From positions 1-58,939 of the forward strand of contig WRBO01000010.1 in NCBI GenBank assembly GCA_009784555.1: a stretch of 58,939 nucleotides of DNA, written 5' to 3'. A program made the translations under genes and the position numbers. The notes beneath the pieces are model-generated. The model was given only the letters and a program-made list of their open reading frames with translations, was not told the DNA's origin and made no database searches. Numbering within the stretch: position 1 is the stretch's first letter; each line of letters opens with the position of its first letter. Positions 32,426 through 39,089 of this stretch are shown piece by piece. Origin of the DNA: Bacillota bacterium (GTDB lineage Bacteria; Bacillota; Clostridia; Christensenellales; UBA1242).

Positions 32426-32456
32426 GAGAATTCTCCCACCGCAATCGGCAAATCTC

Positions 32457-32485
32457 TTGTTTTATTATACGGGATGATATATAAT
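32457..32485 (+). promoter_or_regulatory. Leaderless promoter of the acidic-tail SDR
   Basis: -35 TTGTTT (32457-32462), 17-bp spacer, -10 TATAAT (32480-32485), 7 nt (AATTATT) to ATG. Confidence 0.75.
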
Positions 32486-32492
32486 AATTATT

Positions 32493-33602
32493 ATGAGTAA
32501 AAACAAATACAAAAATGAAAACACCGATGTCGAAGAGGTAATAATCGAGGCCGAAGATATCGAAACCGCGGACGAAACGACCGAGCCCGAAGTCGAGGTC
32601 GAAATAATAATCACGGACAAACCCGCGGAAACGGTGGAAACGCCCGCGGACGATAACATCGTCGAAATCGATTTGGAATCGGTGAACATCGACGGCATTG
32701 ACCAGGTTTGCATGCCCGGGGTCGAAACTGGCAAAGAATTGGTTGTCGCCGAACACACATTGGACAGTAACCTGCCCGCCCTTTACGAAGAAGACGAAAT
32801 TTCATCGGCGGGATGGAAAAAACGGGTTGTGGTGGTAACGGGGGCCAGTGGCGGCATAGGCGAAAGAACCGCCCAGATTTTCAGCCTCTATGCGGACATC
32901 GTATATAACCTGAGTCGTACTCGCCAAGAAGACGAGAGCATTAACTTTATCAAATGCGACGTGTCAAAACCCGAGGAACTGCGCGCCGCCATCACCAAAA
33001 TTTACGAAAAAGAAGGTCAAATCGACGTCTTGGTCAACAACGCGGGCGTCGGGTTTTCGGGAACGGCCGAGGGCGCAACACCCGAAGACATCGACTACAT
33101 CTTCCGCGTTAACTTTATGGGAATGGCAAATGCCTGTGCGTGTGTAATTCCATACATGCGTAACCAGGGGCGCGGTCGAATAATAAATGTGGCCAGCATG
33201 GCTGGGATTTTCCCCCTGCCCTATCAATCCCTGTATTCCGCGTCAAAGGCCGCGATAATTTCATACACCAACGCAATGCGGTCAGAAGTTGCCGAGTTCA
33301 AAATAAAGGTCAGCGCGGTATTGTTCAACGAAATCAAAACGAACTTTTCCGACCACCGCATCCGCAACAAAAACGACGACAAGGCATACAAATACCGTTT
33401 AGCAAAATCGGTTGCCAAATACGAATTCAACGAACAAATCGGTGCCGACCCAATGGTAATCGCGCGCCGTATATTCAAACTTTCAAATCAAAAGAACCCA
33501 CGCCCAATGATAATCTTTGGTGGGAAAAACAAAATGCGCCGATTCTTTGCGCGTTTCATGTCAACCGCATCCATCAATCGCAAGATGATGAAGAAATACT
33601 GA
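32493..33602 (+). CDS. Short-chain dehydrogenase with acidic N-terminal extension
   Basis: 369 aa. Residues 1-105 are strongly acidic and repetitive (IIEAEDIETADETTEPEVEV, in part) and likely disordered; residues 108-369 are a classical SDR with VTGASGGIGERTA, NNAGVGFSG, NVASMAG and catalytic YSASK. Typical SDRs are about 250 aa, so the extension is unusual. No Shine-Dalgarno; the ATG is 7 nt after TATAAT. It converges on gpr and overlaps it by 29 nt. Substrate unknown. Confidence 0.85.
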   Translation: MSKNKYKNENTDVEEVIIEAEDIETADETTEPEVEVEIIITDKPAETVETPADDNIVEIDLESVNIDGIDQVCMPGVETGKELVVAEHTLDSNLPALYEEDEISSAGWKKRVVVVTGASGGIGERTAQIFSLYADIVYNLSRTRQEDESINFIKCDVSKPEELRAAITKIYEKEGQIDVLVNNAGVGFSGTAEGATPEDIDYIFRVNFMGMANACACVIPYMRNQGRGRIINVASMAGIFPLPYQSLYSASKAAIISYTNAMRSEVAEFKIKVSAVLFNEIKTNFSDHRIRNKNDDKAYKYRLAKSVAKYEFNEQIGADPMVIARRIFKLSNQKNPRPMIIFGGKNKMRRFFARFMSTASINRKMMKKY

Positions 33603-34296
33603 TTGCCCGCACAATAACATCCGCACATTTAACGACCAACGCGTCGATAGTTTTTGGGACGACATAATGCAAACTGGGCTGGTAAATCACTAACGGCACG
33701 CCAATTGCAATGACGGGCGCACCCAGGAACTCGGCATCCAATCTCTGGTTATCCCGTCCGACACCGCTGCCTGGGCTTATCCCCGTTGACGTTAATTGAA
33801 AGTTATTTCCCAACCGCGATTTCTCGTGACAGCATAAACTGTCTACTATGATAATATGGCTGGGCCGTACCGCCCGCGCGATTGCGTGGATTGCGGTTGT
33901 TGAATCTATGCCCGTAACCCCGCTGACCCCTGGGGCGAATACCGCGACCCTGTTATCTGTGTCGACCATCTTCACGACCTGGGGCCCCAATGAATCCGCG
34001 ACAAATCGACTGTTCCCCAATCCTACTATTAACAATTTTTCTGCTGGGCCGCCCATAAACTCTTTAATTGTCTGACCCAAAATTTGCACTACCTCATCAC
34101 TAATTTCTAATTTACTAATCTCTATGTTGCAATACGTTCCACGCGGGCGTCCCATAATCTTTGCCCCACGCGCACTGGTAATATGGGTCAGGTACCGTGT
34201 AACATCCCCAACCTCCTCGATGTCCAATGTTACGCCGTCGATACTGTGGTCGATTTCCTCGAAAATCTCGTGCGCCATGTCGGTTATCCTTCTCAT
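33574..34296 (-). CDS. gpr: Germination protease GPR, short form
   Basis: Aspartic-type endopeptidase that degrades small acid-soluble proteins when spores germinate. 240 aa from MRRITDMAHE, which corresponds to the RTDLA motif at the family N-terminus; usual length is 320-370. Conserved blocks are IVGLGNSRFVADSLGP, FAPGVSGVTGIDS, VDSLCCHEKSRLGNNFQLTSTGISPGSGVGRDN (in parts) and VPLVIYQP. About 100 residues found in Bacillus GPR, mostly C-terminal and insert regions, are absent. A longer frame reaches 34446 but is not family-like. A start at 34278 after AGAAGGAT is an alternative but would cut the RTD motif. Confidence 0.85.
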   Translation of the reverse strand: MRRITDMAHEIFEEIDHSIDGVTLDIEEVGDVTRYLTHITSARGAKIMGRPRGTYCNIEISKLEISDEVVQILGQTIKEFMGGPAEKLLIVGLGNSRFVADSLGPQVVKMVDTDNRVAVFAPGVSGVTGIDSTTAIHAIARAVRPSHIIIVDSLCCHEKSRLGNNFQLTSTGISPGSGVGRDNQRLDAEFLGAPVIAIGVPLVIYQPSLHYVVPKTIDALVVKCADVIVRAISISSSSCD

Positions 34297-34321
34297 GACA
34301 CTATTGTTCGGCAAAAACCGC

Positions 34322-34350
34322 TTGCATATCCGTGTGCGCCGTGATATAAT
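34322..34350 (+). promoter_or_regulatory. Leaderless promoter of rpsT
   Basis: -35 TTGCAT (34322-34327), 17-bp spacer, -10 TATAAT (34345-34350), 7 nt (CCACACT) to ATG. Confidence 0.85.
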
Positions 34351-34357
34351 CCACACT

Positions 34358-34618
34358 ATGGCAAACATAAAGAGTTCAAAGAAAAGAATCGGCGTCGCGG
34401 AATCAAAGCGCGTCCAAAACAAATCGCAAAAGAGCGAAATCAACACCTATGTCAAAAAGTTCAACGCGGCCATAACCGCAAAGGACAAGGCGGGTGTTGC
34501 CGAGATGCAGGCAAAATGCACATCATTGCTTGACAAAGCCGCCCAAGACGGCGTTATCCACGCAAACAAAGCCGCCCGCGCAAAGGCAAAAATGGCGAAA
34601 CAAGCCGCCATGGTTTAG
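34358..34618 (+). CDS. rpsT: Small ribosomal subunit protein bS20
   Basis: 86 aa, basic and helical. MANIKSSKKRIGVAESKRVQNKS at the start (in part), KKFNAAI, LLDKAAQDGVIHANKAARAKAKM at the end (in part) are S20 hallmarks. The start is fixed by the family; the region before it has no Shine-Dalgarno and the -10 ends only 7 nt upstream, so this essential gene is most likely read from a leaderless mRNA. Divergent from gpr and followed by a clear terminator. Confidence 0.97.
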   Translation: MANIKSSKKRIGVAESKRVQNKSQKSEINTYVKKFNAAITAKDKAGVAEMQAKCTSLLDKAAQDGVIHANKAARAKAKMAKQAAMV

Positions 34619-34635
34619 GCCGCGAAACCTGCATT

Positions 34636-34676
34636 AAGAGCCTGTTTCCACCTTTGGTGAAAAGCAGGCTTTTTCA
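34636..34676 (+). terminator. Terminator of rpsT
   Basis: AGCCTG...CCACCTTTGGTG...CAGGCT followed by TTTTTC: a stem with a second inner stem. Confidence 0.88.
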
Positions 34677-34689
34677 TTTGGTTTCGCTA

Positions 34690-34732
34690 CGCCCGACCCC
34701 AAACGCTCGCAAACTTCGTTTGCTCGGGGTCG
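34690..34732. repeat. Hairpin CGACCCC / GGGGTCG
   Basis: CGACCCC (34692-34698) and GGGGTCG (34725-34731) enclose CAAACTTCGTTTG, giving a two-step stem. It resembles the Cys/Gly/Pro-rich palindromes that flank the poly-C repeats (AAACGCTCG is shared). Role unknown. Confidence 0.45.
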
Positions 34733-34755
34733 CCTACAATGTAAAAAGATGAAAA

Positions 34756-34899
34756 GCGACCGACGAGGGAACAACAACTTTACGCAGCCGAGGACCAGAA
34801 AAAGTGGCCTGTCCCAAAAGCTCTTTTACTGTTGGCCAAATGACGGCCCTTTTTCCTCCGCAGGCAAGTAAAGTTAGTTTTCCCTGCAAGGAGGTCGCC
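34756..34899. repeat. Long imperfect palindrome repeat, copy A
   Basis: Ends GCGACC...GGTCGC. Left half GAGGGAACAACAACTTTACG, then GCCGAGGACCAGAAAAAG; right half CTTTTTCCTCCGCAGGCAAG, then TAAAGTTAGTTTTCCCTGCA. The halves are imperfect inverted copies, so the element can fold into one hairpin. Further copies at 43186-43324 and 43608-43749. Confidence 0.75.
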
Positions 34900-34901
34900 A
34901 C

Positions 34902-35150
34902 CTATTTGCCTTCTTCTTCCAATGCCTTTGCCAATTGGTCGGGGCAACTGGTCCCGCGCATTTGGCATGGCACACCCTTTAATCGCTTTACAACCTCTGC
35001 CGGTGTCATGCCGTCAACCATATTCGCCAAGCCAATTGCGTTCCCCGCACAGCCGCCCAAAAACCGCACATTACGAACCAATCCGTCCGCATCAATTTCG
35101 TACTCTATCCCGCGCGCACATACCCCGCGTGTTTGAACTGTTCTTTTCAT
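34902..35150 (-). CDS. TSCPD domain protein (TIGR03905-type)
   Basis: 82 aa: YEIDADGLVRNVRFLGGCAGNAIGL, GMTPAEVVKRLKGVPC and RGTSCPDQLAKAL (in parts). The TSCPD motif here reads TSCPD exactly. The domain is found alone or at the C-terminus of B12-dependent ribonucleotide reductases, where it probably binds metal; the stand-alone form has no assigned role. One base separates it from the DUF4364 stop, so they form an operon with valS. Its stop abuts palindrome copy A. Confidence 0.88.
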   Translation of the reverse strand: MKRTVQTRGVCARGIEYEIDADGLVRNVRFLGGCAGNAIGLANMVDGMTPAEVVKRLKGVPCQMRGTSCPDQLAKALEEEGK

Positions 35151-35151
35151 A

Positions 35152-35709
35152 TTAATGTACCTCCTCGTCTACCAATGTGTTGAATATACTCTCGTAAACA
35201 TACGCCGCCTTGTCCCGCCATTTTGCGGTGGCCTTTTTCGCCGCATTCCGCGTCGGAACCTTCATACGAATTTCCAACAGGTTATCCGCGACCTGGTTCT
35301 CCTTTATACGGAACACCGCGGTGTGGGTTCCGTCACTGTTTTTGTAATAATCAATCGTGTATTCCTGACTTCGCTTGAAACGGTTGCGGTTGCCCTTTGC
35401 ATATGCGGTGATATCCTCGCGCACACTTGCGGGAATTTTTGTATAAAAATGCGCCAAACACCGCTTGCCCGTATCGGTCAGGTAAAACAAACTGTCGGTG
35501 CCATGATTGGTGCGGTGGATAAACCGTGCCTCGCCCAACAAAAACAACGACTCTTTGAAATCCATGTACGTCAGCCAATTTGGATTGCACGAAATAATCT
35601 CGGCCAGACTGTGGTCGGTTAACGGGAACTCCATCTTTTCAAAGATAAAGAGCAAAATCAGCTTCTTGCCCATATCATCGGGGGTATAGTCCGGCAGATT
35701 TTTTTCCAT
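35152..35709 (-). CDS. DUF4364 family protein
   Basis: 185 aa. N-terminal winged-helix-like region (LILLFIFEKMEFPLTDHSLAEII in part; LTYMDFKESLFLLGEARFI) and a beta-rich C-terminal part match DUF4364, a conserved Firmicutes family of unknown role, thought to be transcriptional. The ATG, after GGAGGAAAGTG, overlaps the valS stop by one base (TGATG), so translation is coupled. Confidence 0.83.
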   Translation of the reverse strand: MEKNLPDYTPDDMGKKLILLFIFEKMEFPLTDHSLAEIISCNPNWLTYMDFKESLFLLGEARFIHRTNHGTDSLFYLTDTGKRCLAHFYTKIPASVREDITAYAKGNRNRFKRSQEYTIDYYKNSDGTHTAVFRIKENQVADNLLEIRMKVPTRNAAKKATAKWRDKAAYVYESIFNTLVDEEVH

Positions 35710-38132
35710 CACTTTCCTCCCGCCAATATTTCGCGCTGGCGTTCTAACTCTAATAACTTATCCTCTTCTTCTTTGACCTTTTGACGGGGTGCCTTGTTTG
35801 TAAAACCTGGGTTAGACAACATCTTGCGGCAACGTTCAATCTCCATATCGATATGCGCAATCTGCTTTTCGACCTTGGCGCACCGCGCATCCTCGTCAAC
35901 CACCAGGTGGATTTTTGAAATCTTGGTCGTTATCGTCGGCTCGGCAACTGGCCTCCATTCGATTTTAACGCCCGACAACTTTTCAACCAACCCGTTTTCC
36001 GCCGCAAACGCCCAATCAACGGCAACGGCCGTAACGTCATCCGACTTATTCGTGCGCAGGGTCTCAACAACCTCGATAACACTATCAAACTCGCGCTTTT
36101 CACGGGCAAAGTTAAATTCGGAAACTGGCCACGCCTCGAACGCAATCGTCTCACCCATTTTCAAGACATTGCAATAAATCTCCTCGGTAACATAAGGCAT
36201 CAACGGATTCATCAGTTTCAGGAAATTCACCAACACATGCCGAAACACCGCCAAGCTCTGCCGTTTATTCCCCGAAACCTTTACCGTTTCCAAATACCAA
36301 TCGCAAAAATCGTTCCAGAAAAAAGACTGTAACTCGTTCGCCGCAACACCGAAATCAAACTTCTCGTGCTTTTTGGTCGTGGATTTGATAATCGCATTCA
36401 ACTTTGTCAAAATCCACTTGTCGGCATGGCACAATGCCTTTGGGTTAATCTCGTCATCAATTCCATCGGCCGCCATCACGTTGAAAAACTTTACCGCGTT
36501 CCAAATCTTGTTAATGAAATTACGCGCCAAAACCGCCTTTTCGATACTGTACCGCGGGTCACGGTCAAGCTTCGTCCCGACAATCAAACTGAACCGCATA
36601 ACGTCGGCACCGTACTCCTCGATAACCTCTAACGGGTCAATCCCATTGCCCAACGATTTCGACATCTTTCGACCAATTTTGTCACGAACCAACCCATGCA
36701 TCAACACGGTATGAAAAGGCAGCTGCCCCGTGTGTTCAATCCCCGAAAACACCATACGAATAACCCAAAAGAAAATAATCTCATACGCGGTAACCAACGT
36801 ATCGGTCGGGTAAAAGTACTTGAAATCTGGGCTGTCCGTCTTGTCTGGCCATCCCAATGTCGAAAACGGCCAAAGCGCGGACGAAAACCAGGTATCCAGT
36901 TTATCATCCACCCCATCAATCGGAATCTTGTGCCCCGACAACAACTGGCGCGAAATACACCAATCCCGAATATTGTTCAACCAATGCAAGTAAACCTTCT
37001 CGAACTTTTTCGGAACAATCATTAACCCATTGTTCAGAGCCTCTATCGCGGGCTTTGCCAATTCTTTCATTTTGACAAACCATTGCAACGATACAAAAGG
37101 CTCTATCTCGACATGACAACGATAACACACTCCAACGTTACTGGTGTGCTTCTTCTCCGAAACCAAAAAACCTTCGTCCTTTAACTTCTTTGCAACCGCC
37201 TTACGGGCCTCGGCAACCGTCATCCCCGCAAACTCACCAACACGCTCGCCAAACATTTTGCCATCCATGCCAATTACCTTTACTGGTGTGATGTTATATT
37301 TGGTCGTGAACTCGTGGCTCTGGGTGCTGTGGGCTGTCATTTGGACGGCACCCGTACCGAACTTCATCTCGGCGGTTTCATCGGCAATTATTGGAATCTC
37401 TATATTAATGAATGGAATGGTCGCCATCTTTCCAACTAACTTTGCATACCGCTTGTCCCGTGGATTGACGGCAACGGCGGCGGCACTGAAAATCGCTTCG
37501 GGTCGCACGGTGGCAATGTCGATGTTCCCGAATCGAATGGTAAACAGGGTCTGACTCCGCGCCTCGTGTTCAACCTCGGCGTCACTGACGGCCGTACCAC
37601 ACGTCGTACAGTAATTTATCATCCGCTCGCCCTGGTATATCAACCCCTTGGCATAAAGGTTATGGAACACGGTATTAACCGCCAACGTCGTCTGGTCATC
37701 CATGGTAAACCCAAAACGTGACCAATCACAAGAAAGCCCCAGCCGCTTCATCTGGGTTTTAATTTCGGCGGTGTAATGAACATACCACTTGTTGATATGC
37801 ACCATAAACTCCTCGGGCGATAAATCCCGCTTGTCAATCCCCTGCTTTTTCAATTCCTCGGCAACCTTGACCTCGGTCGCGATGGCGGCATGGTCGGCCC
37901 CGGGCAACATCAACGCCTCGAACCCTTGCATCCGTTTGAATCGGATGATTGCGTCCTGGATAGTATAGGTCAGTGCGTGCCCCACGTGCAAACGCGCCGT
38001 AATGTTCGGCGGAGGCATGATAATCGTATATGGTTTTTTGTCGGGGTTGACGACGGCGCGGAACATCGCGTTATCAATCCATTTTGCGTTGTGTTCGGCC
38101 TCGGCCCGTTTGAAATCAAAATTCTTGTCCAT
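35709..38132 (-). CDS. valS: Valine-tRNA ligase
   Basis: Class I aminoacyl-tRNA synthetase, 807 aa (B. subtilis about 880). HIGH-type motif PPPNITARLHVGHALT near residue 45, CP1 editing domain in 170-340, WFSSALWPFSTLGWP, KMSKS in RKMSKSLGNGIDP (about 500), anticodon-binding helices, and a C-terminal coiled coil (CAKVEKQIAHIDMEIERC). The ATG is 8 nt after TATAAT and has no Shine-Dalgarno. No T-box or leader peptide precedes it, although Firmicutes valS often has a T-box. First gene of valS-DUF4364-TSCPD. Confidence 0.97.
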   Translation of the reverse strand: MDKNFDFKRAEAEHNAKWIDNAMFRAVVNPDKKPYTIIMPPPNITARLHVGHALTYTIQDAIIRFKRMQGFEALMLPGADHAAIATEVKVAEELKKQGIDKRDLSPEEFMVHINKWYVHYTAEIKTQMKRLGLSCDWSRFGFTMDDQTTLAVNTVFHNLYAKGLIYQGERMINYCTTCGTAVSDAEVEHEARSQTLFTIRFGNIDIATVRPEAIFSAAAVAVNPRDKRYAKLVGKMATIPFINIEIPIIADETAEMKFGTGAVQMTAHSTQSHEFTTKYNITPVKVIGMDGKMFGERVGEFAGMTVAEARKAVAKKLKDEGFLVSEKKHTSNVGVCYRCHVEIEPFVSLQWFVKMKELAKPAIEALNNGLMIVPKKFEKVYLHWLNNIRDWCISRQLLSGHKIPIDGVDDKLDTWFSSALWPFSTLGWPDKTDSPDFKYFYPTDTLVTAYEIIFFWVIRMVFSGIEHTGQLPFHTVLMHGLVRDKIGRKMSKSLGNGIDPLEVIEEYGADVMRFSLIVGTKLDRDPRYSIEKAVLARNFINKIWNAVKFFNVMAADGIDDEINPKALCHADKWILTKLNAIIKSTTKKHEKFDFGVAANELQSFFWNDFCDWYLETVKVSGNKRQSLAVFRHVLVNFLKLMNPLMPYVTEEIYCNVLKMGETIAFEAWPVSEFNFAREKREFDSVIEVVETLRTNKSDDVTAVAVDWAFAAENGLVEKLSGVKIEWRPVAEPTITTKISKIHLVVDEDARCAKVEKQIAHIDMEIERCRKMLSNPGFTNKAPRQKVKEEEDKLLELERQREILAGGK

Positions 38133-38140
38133 TATGGGCT

Positions 38141-38168
38141 ATTATAACACAGTTCGCAACGCGAACAA
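38141..38168 (-). promoter_or_regulatory. Leaderless promoter of valS
   Basis: -35 TTGTTC (38163-38168), 16-bp spacer, -10 TATAAT (38141-38146), 8 nt to ATG. The spacer contains an inverted repeat GTTCGC-GTT-GCGAAC, which could be an operator. Confidence 0.7.
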
Positions 38169-38207
38169 TATATTAAATAAACATAATGTTACAACGAGCA
38201 AAGCGAG

Positions 38208-38372
38208 TTATAACAGGGCAACGATAATTACACAAGCAAAGGCAACAATTCCCGACACAATCTTTATGCCCAACATCAAATTGTCACGTTTCCCCGCAAT
38301 CAACCGCGCGCACCAAAAAACAACAACGGCACACAACAGGATAATGCCCAATACAATTTCAAATGTACTCAT
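38208..38372 (-). CDS. 54-aa membrane protein
   Basis: MSTFEIVLGIILLCAVVV starts a first membrane helix; a short basic loop (RLIAGKRDN) leads to a second (IKIVSGIVAFACVIIVALL). The ATG overlaps the stop of the upstream gene (ATGA), with AAAGAG as a weak site. No family recognised, but coupling and a two-helix layout support a real gene. Confidence 0.6.
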   Translation of the reverse strand: MSTFEIVLGIILLCAVVVFWCARLIAGKRDNLMLGIKIVSGIVAFACVIIVALL

Positions 38373-38719
38373 GCTAACTCTTTTACCTCTGCATTGCGGT
38401 TGAATGACTCTTCTAACGCATTCATTCTATCCGCAATGGGACTAACGTACCTGCGGTTAAATGACTCTTGCTGGGAATAATGCACGTCTTCCCTGCCCTC
38501 TTGCTTGAATAACTCTATCTCTGTTGTGCGCGCATCAAGGAGGCTCCTCGCAACCACAGGCGCACCTGTGCCACATTCTTTCTCCTCGTCCAATCCCGCG
38601 ATACCGCGCAACTGTCCCGTTGGCATCTGATACATTTTCAAATACCACGCAATCAATTCATCCTGACCATTGACACCCGCAGCCGATGCCGCGGCATCCA
38701 ACTCTTTCGTTTCAATCAT
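38369..38719 (-). CDS. Unknown soluble protein, 116 aa
   Basis: MIETKELDAAASAAGVNG start; acidic and helical, no signal peptide or known domain. The C-terminal part RMNALEESFNRNAEVKELA echoes an internal SQQESFNRRYV, a short local repeat. A promoter TTTACA-17-TATCAT ends 6 nt before the ATG (leaderless). Coupled to the 54-aa membrane protein. Confidence 0.6.
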   Translation of the reverse strand: MIETKELDAAASAAGVNGQDELIAWYLKMYQMPTGQLRGIAGLDEEKECGTGAPVVARSLLDARTTEIELFKQEGREDVHYSQQESFNRRYVSPIADRMNALEESFNRNAEVKELA

Positions 38720-38725
38720 ACCCTA

Positions 38726-38754
38726 ATGATACCAAAGATACCGCCCGATGTAAA
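38726..38754 (-). promoter_or_regulatory. Leaderless promoter of the 116-aa gene
   Basis: -35 TTTACA (38749-38754), 17-bp spacer, -10 TATCAT (38726-38731), 6 nt to ATG. Confidence 0.68.
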
Positions 38755-38764
38755 CCCCTCGTGC

Positions 38765-39076
38765 CTATTGTACCTTTTCCTTTTCTGGGTCGACTTGACC
38801 GAACCCTGGCTTTTCGGAATAATGCGGCTGGTGCGGGATGCCTCGCTCCGCCATATACGCCTTGTTTATCGCAATTTCCCTTTGGCGGTCTTCCAATACA
38901 TTTTGCGCCACTGCCAATGGACTGTTTGCATCGTCTATTACACCGCCCTGATTACGCGATGCCATGGCAATATACTCCTCCAACCTGTCGGTTCGCCAAG
39001 AAGTAAATTGTATATACAACCTCTCTGTGTCTTGAATGCCCGCCATGCCTGCTGTGTTTTGGTGTCTGTCGCTCAT
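38765..39076 (-). CDS. Unknown soluble protein, 103 aa
   Basis: MSDRHQNTAGMAGIQDTERLY start after AAAGGAGAATGTTC; an ATG two codons earlier has poorer spacing. Gln/Arg/Glu-rich helices, no known domain. It starts 14 bp after the ftsK stop and is probably the second gene of that operon. Confidence 0.6.
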   Translation of the reverse strand: MSDRHQNTAGMAGIQDTERLYIQFTSWRTDRLEEYIAMASRNQGGVIDDANSPLAVAQNVLEDRQREIAINKAYMAERGIPHQPHYSEKPGFGQVDPEKEKVQ

Positions 39077-39089
39077 GAACATTCTCCTT

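Noticed and set aside
38152..38215. Amino-acid attenuator or T-box before valS
   Set aside because: The -10 box is 8 nt from the ATG, leaving no room for a leader, and no terminator lies between.
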